Source: Stenopsyche tienmushanensis
Taxonomy: Eukaryota > Arthropoda > Insecta > Trichoptera > Stenopsychidae
Assembly: GCA_008973525.1 (NCBI GenBank)
Contig: WACJ01000516.1
Coordinates: 1,302,001-1,366,000, forward strand
Length of the DNA stretch: 64,000 nucleotides
Reading direction: 5' to 3'
Below are positions 25,501 through 36,090 of the stretch, piece after piece. Numbering within the stretch: position 1 is the first letter of the stretch; each line of letters opens with the position of its first letter. The translations under genes were made by a program, and so were the position numbers. Under the pieces are notes generated by a model, which ran no database searches, was not told the DNA's origin, and saw nothing but the letters and a program-made list of their open reading frames with translations.

Positions 25501-26043
25501 AAGTAGTGACCCAAGAACTAATCCACTAATTTTATGGTTATCCAGATTGGCATATTAAAGCCATTATCTTAATTTTTATGAAGATTCAATAATTCTTGTA
25601 CGTTGTATTTATCTCGCTACAATTTACAATTTTCAATATCAAGAAATCATGCTAAGCTTACTACGAGACAAATTTATTGGCACAGTGACATTTTGTTCAT
25701 ACTTTTATAACATCAATCAGAAAATGACAACAGTTTCTTGGCACTATGCTCTTATCTTCCGGGGGTAAAAAATAATGCTCTCGAAATGTGATGGTGACGA
25801 TGACTAATGATGGACTGATGATGGACTTTTTGGAATCTTGATTCAAATGGTTCGAATATATATAATTAGACTCAAATTATTTAATATCCTTGAGTCTTTT
25901 TTTAAGTATATCTTGAGGGTGAAATGTTTGAAATGCAATTTGAAAGGCAGATTATGTGCTAAATATAGTCGATGGTAGTAACCATGTCAAATGATATTTA
26001 TACACACCTTTAATAATTTATATATATATTATTTACATACAGT
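22561..26043. other. non-coding, nothing recognised
   Basis: Mostly AT-rich DNA. A G+C-richer patch at 24,140-24,800 has no domain-bearing frame. No transposase motif, tRNA or tandem array was found. Confidence 0.45.
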
Positions 26044-26051
26044 ATAAAGGT

Positions 26052-26838
26052 CAGAGTCGTAACCAGGGTATGAAGCGCCCGTGGCAAATATCTAACTTGC
26101 GTCCCCCCTGGATTTTTTTTTAAAAAGTTAAATAATACTATTATAAATGCAATATATTAAATATTTATTAAAATGTATATTTTAAAACAATACGAAGATA
26201 GTCCCAAAAATTTCAAATTTCAAGACGCTACATTTAGTATTTGTTTGGCAGCCATTTAGTGCAGCCCGCTCAACAGAAGTGCACAGCAAGTTGCAAAACC
26301 TGAAGTTAATATCCATGTCCGCAAGCCTAGACTCGTGTAAGTTAGCATCTGAGGGAGCTTCCGTGATCGTACAGATCATAGAAAATGCCGCAAAAAGCCC
26401 CAAAAGAGGACGGAGTGGCCACAAGATCTGTGTGTCTAATCGGTCCGCTTTTCGGACCGCTGATTTGGCGAATGAGCGCTCCGCGATCGGACACCGTACC
26501 TGAACATGTCTACAGAACGATTACGAATTCTCATTACAAAACGAAGTTGTCCGAAGAAGACTGATCGGGTGAGTTGTTTAGATTTTACAATCGATCGAAA
26601 ATATTGTTGTTATTTTATTGCGGCCTTATGCCGGCTGGGTCGGCGTAATGTTTGAGTAATAACGAAGAATAGAGGGATTAGACAACTTAGTACATATTAT
26701 AAAAATGGACAGAGTCAATCAGTGTTGATTCATGTAAAGTAGAACTCTTAACCGGGTCGGTATTCTGCGTTTTGCGCCCCAAACCCATTTGCGCCCGTAT
26801 CGGGTGCCTGCTTTGCCACCCCCTTGATTACGGATCTG
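26052..26838. mobile_element. hAT-like non-autonomous terminal-repeat element
   Basis: The left end CAGAGTCGTAACCAGGG and the reverse complement of the right end CAGATCCGTAATCAAGGG form imperfect inverted repeats. The CAGRG.CGTAACYAGGG style is familiar from hAT-type termini. The flanking octamers ATAAAGGT (26,044-26,051) and TAAAAGCT (26,839-26,846) agree only partly, so the 8-bp target duplication is at best decayed. The 787-bp interior has two antiparallel frames (26,182-26,424 minus; 26,279-26,503 plus) without a recognisable dimerisation or catalytic domain. A non-autonomous hAT derivative is the best reading; another TIR superfamily is possible. Confidence 0.5.
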
Positions 26839-26849
26839 TAAAAGCTTAA

Positions 26850-29672
26850 TATTTTTTAAATGTGTTTAAATATGTTTTTTTTTAAATATATTAATATTAG
26901 CTCAGTGGATATAATGTGTGTCATCTGGCTGCAATATTGATCATTTTTTAAAATTGTTCTTACTCAAATTCATCGGTCATGGTTGCAATATGTTGCAACA
27001 TGTGTTTTGTGATAATTATAAAAAGAGCATTTTAAACGTATCCTGTTTCCACCTCGTGATCCTTTATTGGAAAAAAGCGACGATATTACCATTAAAAAAT
27101 ATTTCGAATATTTGGCAGATGTTGTGCGTGAATCGCGCCCATGTCCGCCATGAACGCCTTTTAATTAATTTTGAGCCGTTATTGAAGTATTTATTTTTAT
27201 GTTTATCTCTTCGTGGAAAGAATGGCTTTAATTACTTGAAATGCATCAATACAAGCGATGATAAATTAACCGCAAAGCCTCATTGTTTAGTGAGTAAGCT
27301 CTTATTATCGGAATGAATCCATCCGTCCGTTTGTCTTCTGTTCAATCCATTTGTTCGTACACGTGTTCGGAATGTGGTTTGGAATCCCAACACATCCTGC
27401 GATCATGTTTACACCAATTTGGACCACCGCATGATGACAGAAGAGAATCCTTCACGTCTTTCATCGCCGATAGTCATCTGTTTAATGTCTGCTTTTTTAG
27501 TTCTTTTTCAATTTTGCAGACTCCACAATAAATTCGAGGACGGCTTTATAAATATCGTTCTGCGGCGACGCCACAGGCCTCCTTTGCCTCTTCGATTCGA
27601 TTATTTTACAGTTCGTAGCGATTCTCGAGACAATGAACTTTGTCTTTATGAAATTGCTGTTATTTAAGTAAACGCGTCCTTTAATTTCATATGCATAGCG
27701 TAGCATGTGAAAATAATTCGAAACAAAGAGTGGTGTATGTTCCGTATATGATGTTTGTCGCTATTATCTACATCTCGATGGATGCGTGAGTACGAAGGAA
27801 AGTGGCTCTAAACCTTTTATTTTTATCAACGTCTAATTTGATCGATTTTAAAGCGACCGAGCGTATTTTCCCATATAAATGGTATGATACGATAGTCAGC
27901 AACAGCTACTTTCATACGCCACGTCAATCCATTGTCGGTTATCTTTGATCAATTGTTATTCGTGTTTCTGTGGGAACGCTCAATAATCAATTTATTGGCA
28001 CAGTAAGTATATTTATTGGTTTTTCACAACGGTACGAGATTATAAGAAAAAAAATCCCTCTATCAGCAAATTTCTATTTTTAATCGATCTTCTCAAAGTA
28101 GGTTTAGCTTGAGTTCCTGTTTTTTAGAAATAAATATTAATTCGATTAAAAATATGGATATAAGATATATTATCAATTATTGATTTTAAAGAATCATTCA
28201 AATACGATTTTAGAATTTATCTAAAAAACGACTTATTTTAGACAACGTCCATATCATCTATTTTATAATTTTTTCCGAAGTTATGTAATATTCCGACACT
28301 CAATTTTAAATTAAAATTTGTATGATAATATCCCTTAAATAAACTGATTCCAATACATCAAAACATTATGGAGGTTCTATATAAAGTATCAAATCTGTAA
28401 ATATATCCAGCATCAAATTTTGCTGGCGAAATTGATAAAATCTATATAATAGATATCGGATCGTAGGAGAAATAATCATATGGCATAGCAATCGCGTGGA
28501 ATAATTTAGTATTGTTTTCGTTTATTAGATCAGGACGATTGTCGTGATGGATTTACACACATGCTTGTCCTAATCCCCCAATATACTATTTGTGCTAATA
28601 ATATGCAGAATCTTGTATAAATATGCTTAAATGTATGTTTTTGTTCTTTCGAGTTTAGAAAGGATTGACCTCTTGAGGTTTCTTTTTGTTTGAAAAGGTC
28701 TATAAATTATCTGTATCGCACGCCACCGATTCGGAACTGCTGAACAATACGTCAAATGATCATATCTACTCGAATGTTTCTTCGACCTAATCGCTAGGCG
28801 CGATCTCCTCAACCAGCAGATGCCAGCTGCTGATTACTTTAAATCGTGAACTTTTGCAAAAGTGTATTTTTCAAGTCGCACAAATGAACTTCGCTCCAAT
28901 AAAGAGCGAGTGGCAGCTCAGAAATTCCAAAGAACAAAGAAAAATACGTCAATCACGAACGTCTTTGAGACGTTCCACGATGATGAGACAAACATAGAGT
29001 TTATCTCAAATTTTGTGACATATAATGTTCGGGATGTCATTTTGTAAAATATAACAGGTCGAATACAAATTCTGCTGTGGTGTGAGATTAAACGTTTTAT
29101 TGGTTTCATACGAAAATTTTATCTGGGGAGCCATCAAGGAACGAAAATCTGAAAGAACACAAACAAAACGATGGCAAAAGCACGTTTTTGATTATGAGCG
29201 GCGATAAGTGTACCATTTTCATTTTTAATGTATCTCAGAAACACATTTCTGAAGATCAGTCGATTTCAATCTACATTATTTACAATATAAATAATCTGAT
29301 TTAATTAATCTCGTTCGAGATTATTGAGCCTGGCATCGATCCCATTGCGAGAATCGTGTTGAGTAAAAGGTGGTATCATACAAACCGATAAATTACATCG
29401 CTGAACTAAGACAGAAAGATATTAATTATTCAGAAAATATGAGTGGCATTATAAACCGCATGACATATTCCAACCATGGCGATTATAATACATTAAAAAA
29501 ATGTACACAATGGGAAAATGAGAACGACATACACACACGATGACATCACTATGGAGGCAATAGAATTTTTATTGATATAACAATGGTTGATAATAATAGG
29601 GTACGCAAAAAGTTGTCTCGGCCAAATTGTCGGCTTAACCGATTTTGGAACCAATGTTTCAAATTCAATGTT
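26850..29672. other. non-coding, no gene recognised
   Basis: The longest frame here (26,918-27,316, 132 codons) shows no domain. The plus frames 27,313-27,531 and 27,374-27,667 overlap each other. Nothing else is recognised up to the retrotransposon. Confidence 0.4.
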
Positions 29673-30144
29673 TGTTATGTATTCAAAATCTGTTACAATT
29701 AATTCAATTGTGTAAACCTATTTAGGTAATATTGGGGTTAGGCGTTTGTCATCGCCTTCGGCAACTCGTAAATGATCGAGTCCTCCCACTCCTAAAAACA
29801 CGAGCAACAGCCTATATAAGGGGCTGCATTTCAATCCTCACTCTCTCTTCCTTTTACTTATTCCACACTCTCTCTCTTTGGAGCTCTGCTCCCCGAACCT
29901 TGACGGTATCTATAGACCTCGAGTCGCCGTCAAGTCGTTCCCAACAAATATTCGTTATTTGTTCGTATATTCTTCCTTTAACTTACGTTTCCGTATTCAG
30001 TTGTTTAAGCACTAATTGTTGTACTTTGTTAAATTGTCTCACTACATCCAGACAATAAATAATTTGTTACCACGATTCTAATTTTAATTGAAATATCCAC
30101 CGTCGAGTACTACATACGTCTACGAAGAAGAAAAATACGTAACA
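29673..30144 (+). repeat. 5' LTR (472 bp)
   Basis: Bounded by TGTTATG...CGTAACA, with TGTTA/TAACA as the short inverted ends. U3 contains a TATA box (TATATAAG, 29,813-29,820), with a CTCACTCTCTCTTCC pyrimidine stretch downstream where transcription may start. AATAAA at 30,054-30,059 is the likely polyA signal. It drives transcription of the element. The 108-codon open frame inside it is repeated exactly in the 3' LTR and is not a gene. Confidence 0.95.
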
Positions 30145-30149
30145 AAAAC

Positions 30150-30168
30150 TGGTGTCAGAAAGCGGGAT
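30150..30168 (+). other. primer binding site, tRNA-Leu-like
   Basis: Five bases after the 5' LTR, TGGTGTCAGAAAGCGGGAT resembles the complement of a tRNA-Leu 3' end (TGGTGTCAGAAGTGGGAT as I recall it), with one extra A and one substitution. TGG pairs with the tRNA CCA end. This is where minus-strand cDNA synthesis would start. The leucine assignment is from memory. Confidence 0.7.
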
Positions 30169-30829
30169 GCGCAGCAGGAACATCGTCATTGATTCTCATT
30201 CTACCCTCAATTCTCGTTGGACGGAACGAGATTCTTCTCGTCATTTTGACGATCGACGATCTCACCGATCCACGGAATCCAGAAAAAGAAGACATCAATC
30301 CCGTTGGTGGACTTCAGTCCTTTAAACGCGCAAGTACCTACATTTCGTACAAGTACCTACATTTCGTACAAGTACCTACATCTCGATGTCAACCCTGATA
30401 TGACATCGACATTCATATCCATAAATTCGTAATATCGCAAAAACCCTATGAAGATCGCTGTCTCCTCTCCACAACGACTGGACGAGAAGAAGAAGACATC
30501 AATCAACAAGGAATTCAACAGTAAGCAGATAAAAAACTGATTATACAATAATTATTATCGTCATCTTCTATTTTTATCGAACGCTTAATTTTTCATAATT
30601 CGTCTTGATTATACAATAATTATTATCGTCATCCTTCATTTATATTCTATTTTGTAATCGTTATATCGAATCTCGCGATACATATTCTTACAAAAATTAT
30701 AACTACCTTCAACGGTGAACAAAAATTCGCAATCAATTCAAACAACTGCGACGTTGTCGTTGAATTATCGGACGCGCTTAAAACCATTATTCTTATATTA
30801 TAATTCTATAATATTTTAAATATCTCATA
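30169..30829 (+). other. retroelement leader with tandem repeats
   Basis: Untranslated leader between the primer site and the gag-like frame. It holds nearly three copies of a 19-bp unit AAGTACCTACATTTCGTAC (30,332-30,384). It also has two copies of GATTATACAATAATTATTAT... about 67 bp apart (from about 30,539 and 30,606). It may include the packaging signal; that is inference. Confidence 0.6.
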
Positions 30830-32413
30830 ATGGCAAACCTTTCGCTTGAAACTCTTATGGATCTAGTAACATCTTTTGACGGAGAAAACGATTTAAATTC
30901 ATATCTAAAAAACTGCGATACCGTCATTAGCCTCTGCCCAGACGATCTTAAATATATTATTTTTAAATATATGATTTGTTGCTTAACGGGAGAAGCAAAA
31001 TATTACATGTCTAATTTTAAATTTAAAAATTACCAAGAGTTCAAGACAAAACTAATCGCTACTTACGGAGAAAGTACGACAAATATACGCGCGCCAAACC
31101 ATCATAAGGAGACATATACACAAACCAATACACTAAATCAAGACAATTATTCGAATTACCCACATACGATTGCAAAGTTGCGTGACTATTGCAACAAACG
31201 AGGACACTTAACAGAGGAGTGTAGGAAGAGCCAATTTTACAATCCTCGTAATAATTCATATAATTCAATACCTTCTGAAACGGTCATTACACCTCAGAAC
31301 ATAAATACGCTTCGACCTGAAAATCGATCGTATACATATAATCCTTCGGATTCAAAGTTTTATTCGAACGCGCATAACCGATCGCGTATCGCAATTCGTT
31401 CACATTCAAAGAACAATTCAATAAAGACGCTTCAAACAGAAAGCCAATCACGCATTCCAATTCGTTTACTTCCAAAAAACGATTCAAATCTTCGAAGTCA
31501 ACCACATGTTTTAAAAGGTTCATATTCAAAAACCAAATTTAATATACAACAATCACGTATTCCAATTCGTTTACTTTCAAAGAACGATTCAAATCTTCGA
31601 AGTCAACCACATGTTTTAAAAGGTTCATATGCAAAAACCAAATCAAACGATTTTATTCTTCCAAATCATTCACGTTCAGCATTTCAAGAAATTTCTAATT
31701 TTAAAATTATGCCAATTTCTGATTCGAAATCAAACGAACCTGTGAAACTCCAAGAAGATCATTTGATCATTAAATCAAATAATTCTATTTCACATATCCA
31801 ATCTCACCATTCAAATTCACAAAATATTAAATTATTTGTCAATACTGGTGACAATATTAAATCAGACTCTATTGGAAGAAGAGAGTCTTCAGATGACGCA
31901 AGCATCATCATACATAATAATATTAAAAATCCAGATCGAGATAAATTCTCATCTATTAAAAATCGTACAGATCGAGATAAATTCTCATCTATAAAAAACC
32001 GTATAAATCGAGATAAATTCTCATGTATAAAAAATCGTATAAATCGAGATAAATTCTCATGTATTAAAAATCATATAAATCGAGATAAATTCTCATCTAT
32101 AAAAAATCGTATAAATCGAAACAAATTCTCATGTATTAAAAATCGTATAAATCAAAACAAATTCTCATCATACAAAATATTAATTTCAAATCGAAATATT
32201 AAAATTAATTCTGGAAAAAGAATTCGCAATTTAAAGGTCGATAATCACTTTAAAACATTATCTAAACTAAGCATTGATTATTCCACATCATCGGATAATA
32301 AGGTTGTATACCACAAAACTATCAAAATATACGAATATAAAATTCCTAATATATTTAAACGCTTAGAAAAACAAAACTTGAAATTAAAACATAATTTAAT
32401 CTTTCCATTTTAG
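30830..32413 (+). CDS. gag-like protein of the LTR retrotransposon (527 aa)
   Basis: Uninterrupted frame from ATG 30,830 to TAG 32,411. Residues 1-85 look like a gypsy Gag N-terminus (LMDLVTSFDGENDL start; LTGEAKYYM and YQEFKTKLIATYGE blocks). The rest of the capsid domain seems deleted, because a zinc-knuckle remnant appears by residues 112-132 (YCNKRGHLTEEC). That knuckle has lost its first cysteine: Arg stands where C-x2-C-x4-H-x4-C needs Cys. Beyond it the protein is low complexity: a 35-residue unit twice (31,445-31,651) and a 12-residue unit NRDKFSxIKNRI seven times (31,934-32,170), rich in Ser, Asn, Lys and Arg. Gag normally forms the particle and binds RNA; here particle formation would need help. 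An intact frame of this length in AT-rich DNA suggests selection or youth. Confidence 0.8.
   Translation: MANLSLETLMDLVTSFDGENDLNSYLKNCDTVISLCPDDLKYIIFKYMICCLTGEAKYYMSNFKFKNYQEFKTKLIATYGESTTNIRAPNHHKETYTQTNTLNQDNYSNYPHTIAKLRDYCNKRGHLTEECRKSQFYNPRNNSYNSIPSETVITPQNINTLRPENRSYTYNPSDSKFYSNAHNRSRIAIRSHSKNNSIKTLQTESQSRIPIRLLPKNDSNLRSQPHVLKGSYSKTKFNIQQSRIPIRLLSKNDSNLRSQPHVLKGSYAKTKSNDFILPNHSRSAFQEISNFKIMPISDSKSNEPVKLQEDHLIIKSNNSISHIQSHHSNSQNIKLFVNTGDNIKSDSIGRRESSDDASIIIHNNIKNPDRDKFSSIKNRTDRDKFSSIKNRINRDKFSCIKNRINRDKFSCIKNHINRDKFSSIKNRINRNKFSCIKNRINQNKFSSYKILISNRNIKINSGKRIRNLKVDNHFKTLSKLSIDYSTSSDNKVVYHKTIKIYEYKIPNIFKRLEKQNLKLKHNLIFPF
31445..31651 (+). repeat. 105-bp direct duplication in gag-like frame
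   Basis: Two copies of a 35-codon unit with period 105 bp (starts 31,445 and 31,550), nearly identical (PIRLLPKNDSNLRSQPHVLK versus PIRLLSKNDSNLRSQPHVLK). The period keeps the frame. Confidence 0.9.
31934..32170 (+). repeat. 36-bp tandem repeat, seven units
   Basis: Units start every 36 bp (31,934; 31,970; 32,006; 32,042; 32,078; 32,114; 32,150) with core GATAAATTCTCATCTAT. Each encodes 12 residues and preserves the frame. The last two units are more diverged. Confidence 0.92.
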
Positions 32414-35100
32414 CAAAATTGCTACTCAATTGGATCTCTCTAATAAATATCGACACGGAACTCAATACGAATAAAATACACGAAATCTAGCGAATTTCTT
32501 ACAATTCCAATTAATAACTTTAAATATTGAAGAAATAGATACATCTATCTACCACAAAAATTATATTACATATCGCTAATTTAAAATCAATTCGCTCCAT
32601 TCTAAAATTGCGTAATAATAACGAACAACGTATTTTAAAGGGAATTAACAACTTATTTAAAGGGGAATAAACTACTCATCAAATCCTATAAAGACACTAG
32701 GGAGTATTGTACTACGATTTCAATTCTCAACAATATTGCTCAACATAAAACTCATGTGATTCACAACGACATCAATAGCATAACCATTCTACGGACTATT
32801 GGGCCTCGATTTCCTTAAGGCTATATAAAATAAAAAGCCACGATCAATTACAAAAAATTATCACCTAATTATTGGGAATAATTACATTCCTATTCGTCAC
32901 GATAAAACCACGAACCATTTATGTATTAAAACTTAGATTTCAGACTTTAATCGAACTCGATATTCTGAATCCTGAAATTAAGGAAAGAATAATTCCTGAT
33001 ACGGAAATTCTTCCTAATGTTATCTTTCTCGTGCGTTTACTTCCGTGCGCCCCGATTCGAAGGCATACGCCACTATTCTTAATAATAGTGAAGACCATAT
33101 TAACGTTTATTCACGTGACTCTTCGGGAACCTTCGACCCAAATGAATGTCTTTCGTATTCTTCCAACTACAAACTATTAGATCATTCTCATAACAAAAAA
33201 CTGGTTTCAATTAATTATTAACAAAAAAAAAATATTAACAAAAATCAGAACTTCTCATTTAAATCAGGAAGAAGCAACCTCGCTATTAACCACATGCACT
33301 GAGTTTAATAAAATATTTCATTTAGATGGTGACACTCTATCGCATACAAATTCCATCACACATGAAATATCCCTAACGTCACAATCCCCTATGTTTACTA
33401 AATCTTATTGTTACCCTGAAATTCATATAAAAATAAATAATTAAATGGAGAATAGCAATTGAACATCGGAAACGAAATCAGGTAACTGACGGTAACGATT
33501 ACCCTTTACCTTGCATATCACAGATATTAGATCAGCTGGGACATTTAAAAAAAAAAAAAAATTATTATGACTCTTGACTTTGCATCAGAGCTTCACTAAA
33601 TATTTATGTCACTTAAAGACGCTGATAAAACAGTATATTTAACTCCATTCGGACATTTTCAACACTCGCGTATGCCTTTCGGGTTGCGAAACGCTCCCAC
33701 GACATTCCAGAGGTTAACGAATAATGTTATAACCGGATTACAATGAGTTAATTGTTTTGTTATCTTGATGATATTGTCATTTTCACCGATAATCTGAAAT
33801 ATTATAATAATCAAAAAGTTTCATGAAATTTTAACGTATCTAAAAACATAATCTTCATAAACTTCGATAATAAAAATAATAAAAAAAATGTATATATAAA
33901 AATAATAAACACGCATTTCAATATTTCAAAACTCAGTAATCAACAAACCAATTCTTCAATATTCTGATTCAAATAATCTTATAATAACTTTACGATGATC
34001 TTACTACAGATTCTTCTAATTTAGCTATTAGTTTCTTATTGTCACAAGACTAATAAGCAATAAGCAAAACAAAATAATCAAATTAATACAAATATAGATG
34101 AATCATATACATCTATTTACGAGCAAAATCGCTATCGCTCATTTAATTCTAATGACAAAAATATGTCACAAGGAATTTCGCTGGAAATAAAATAATTAAT
34201 TGATAATTACGACGAAATCCTACGAACTAATACTAAAATTAGTAACGTTTTAATATCGAATAGACCCAACGCGAACATATATAATTTAATAATAAAACAA
34301 ATTTTCTGGGAAACTCCCAATCATAAAGATCTATTCATGTCATTTCTTAATTTCAAAACCATGCTTGAAAAAGAAACTAAAATTGCTTCCCAAATCTCGG
34401 AAAGGGAAAAGTCAATATTGAAAAAAAAAATTAAAGAAAATAATTAAAGGTGAATCTAATTATTCATTAACGGAATTCGGAAATAAATACATCCTAACGC
34501 TACAAAAGATTTAACTTAATTCACTCATAGATTCATAGAATACCAGATAAAATTTTGACTGACCAGGGGACTGTGTTTATGTCAAACTTATTAAAAGTAG
34601 CTAAACTTTTTAAATTAAAATTAATACAAACAAATGCTCCTCAATCAAAATGATGCTCTAGAACGAAGCCATAGCACCCTAAGGGATTATTTAAAACATT
34701 ATATTTCTCCATCTCAAACTGATCGGAATGACTGAATTCCATTCGCAATATTCAATTACAATATATTTCTTACATAGCTACTAAATTCACTTATTAAATT
34801 AAAACTATCGAAATCCTCACAGCTTGCTAGAGAAAATGTTATTAAAGAAAAAAAAAATTAGAACACAACAAATTCATAGTTCTGACGAAACACTCAGAGA
34901 ATTAAAATTAGGAGACTTAGAATATTTAATGAATAATGTAACTAAGGTTAATAAATAAAAAAAGAAAAAAATATATAATATTGTCTTCGAAATATAATGG
35001 ACCGTATGAAATAATAAAAATTCATAGTCCTTAAATATATCTATTAAAATAAAGAATAAAATAGAAAAAGGTTCATACAGATTTAGTCAAACTCGCTCAT
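32414..35100 (+). pseudogene. degenerate pol (protease, RT, integrase)
   Basis: Readable pol motifs scattered over shifting frames. Protease flap-distal motif YGLLGLDFLKA (32,790-32,822), stopped soon after. RT: YPLPCISQILDQLGH (about 33,500-33,544), LTPFGHFQHSRMPFGLRNAP (33,639 on) and YLDD (33,761-33,772), the last in a different frame from the block before it. Integrase: ILTDQGTVF (34,553 on) with a catalytic Asp, ERSHSTLRDYLKHY (34,661-34,702) with the catalytic Glu, and the C-terminal GPY block KYNGPYEII (34,990-35,016). RNase H is not clearly seen between 33,800 and 34,500. These enzymes would mature the proteins, copy the RNA and insert the cDNA. Many stops and frameshifts rule out any function from this copy. 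Confidence 0.92.
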
Positions 35101-35147
35101 TGACTCTTATGAATATATTATGTTGTTATTATCTTCAATAAATTATT

Positions 35148-35459
35148 GTGAATTATATTTCAAAACCTGTTATTTCAAATTTAATTGTATGCATCACCTC
35201 TATTGTGCTCATGTATACGCATACATCTATTGCTTATTTAACGCAAACTTCAACGAGTATTATTATCAACTCTTTTGTATTAAATAAAGAAAAATTTACA
35301 ACAGTTAAATTATATGATATGCATTTATTCAACTGCTATTTATACTATGTTATTGTATATGCATTTTACTATACTGTTTATCTAATGTTATTCACTGAAT
35401 ATTATTTATTATATTCCTGTATCAAGAAAAAAAGAAAAACAACAACTATCTTAATATAA
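35148..35459 (+). CDS. small hydrophobic frame of unknown status in retroelement
   Basis: Open frame of 103 codons between the integrase end and the polypurine tract. The N-terminal part has a hydrophobic segment (residues 9-30, with VCITSIVLMYTH). The C-terminal part has a Tyr/Leu-rich membrane-like segment (residues 60-92) ending in KKKRKTTTILI. Position and hydrophobicity would fit a remnant of an envelope-like gene such as errantiviruses carry. No envelope signature (furin site, fusion motif) is visible, so chance AT-rich coding is equally possible. Confidence 0.25.
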   Translation: MNYISKPVISNLIVCITSIVLMYTHTSIAYLTQTSTSIIINSFVLNKEKFTTVKLYDMHLFNCYLYYVIVYAFYYTVYLMLFTEYYLLYSCIKKKRKTTTILI

Positions 35460-35607
35460 ACGTTTAACTACTATTGTTATATCTATGTACGATATATTAT
35501 TGTTTTCTTATATTCTTATACTCTTGTTCTAATTCTTGCTCTATTTCCTTGCAAAATAGAATTGTATCGAGCCATAAACCACATATCTTCCGAATATGTT
35601 TATTCTT

Positions 35608-35618
35608 AAAGGGGGAGG
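35608..35618 (+). other. polypurine tract
   Basis: AAAGGGGGAGG directly abuts the TGTTATG start of the 3' LTR, the expected plus-strand primer position in LTR retrotransposons. Confidence 0.9.
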
Positions 35619-36090
35619 TGTTATGTATTCAAAATCTGTTACAATTAATTCAATTGTGTAAACCTATTTAGGTAATATTGGGGTTAGGCGTTTGTCATCG
35701 CCTTCGGCAACTCGTAAATGATCGAGTCCTCCCACTCCTAAAAACACGAGCAACAGCCTATATAAGGGGCTGCATTTCAATCCTCACTCTCTCTTCCTTT
35801 TACTTATTCCACACTCTCTCTCTTTGGAGCTCTGCTCCCCGAACCTTGACGGTATCTATAGACCTCGAGTCGCCGTCAAGTCGTTCCCAACAAATATTCG
35901 TTATTTGTTCGTATATTCTTCCTTTAACTTACGTTTCCGTATTCAGTTGTTTAAGCACTAATTGTTGTACTTTGTTAAATTGTCTCACTACATCCAGACA
36001 ATAAATAATTTGTTACCACGATTCTAATTTTAATTGAAATATCCACCGTCGAGTACTACATACGTCTACGAAGAAGAAAAATACGTAACA
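35619..36090 (+). repeat. 3' LTR (472 bp)
   Basis: Same ends, TATA box and AATAAA (36,000-36,005) as the 5' LTR, and no difference found on reading the two copies side by side. Host DNA resumes at CTATCTATCAC. Confidence 0.95.

Larger units (their letters stand above)
29673..36090 (+). mobile_element. Ty3/gypsy-type LTR retrotransposon, probably non-autonomous
   Basis: A complete LTR-to-LTR insertion of 6,418 bp. Both LTRs are 472 bp, begin TGTTATG, end CGTAACA and appear identical on direct reading. A primer binding site follows the 5' LTR and a polypurine tract precedes the 3' LTR. Internal order: leader, gag-like frame, protease, reverse transcriptase, integrase, small hydrophobic frame. 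Protease-RT-integrase is the Ty3/gypsy order; copia would have integrase before RT. The gag-like frame is open for 527 codons while pol is broken throughout. No matching 4-6 bp target duplication is seen (left flank CAATGTT, right flank CTATCTA). The element must have depended on enzymes from another copy. Confidence 0.93.

Noticed and set aside
26918..27316. 132-codon open frame
   Set aside because: No domain, no splice or start context, and Cys/Leu-rich composition typical of chance translation.
27313..27531. Possible C2H2 zinc finger (CSEC near the start of the frame)
   Set aside because: The histidine spacing does not fit C-x2-C-x12-H-x3-H.
29732..30058. 108-codon open frame, repeated exactly at 35,678-36,004
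   Set aside because: It lies wholly inside the LTR and occurs twice because the LTR does; it spans TATA, start site and polyA signals and is not a gene.
31934..32170. Repeat array as a CRISPR
   Set aside because: Units are contiguous without spacers, in frame within a gag-like gene, in eukaryotic DNA.
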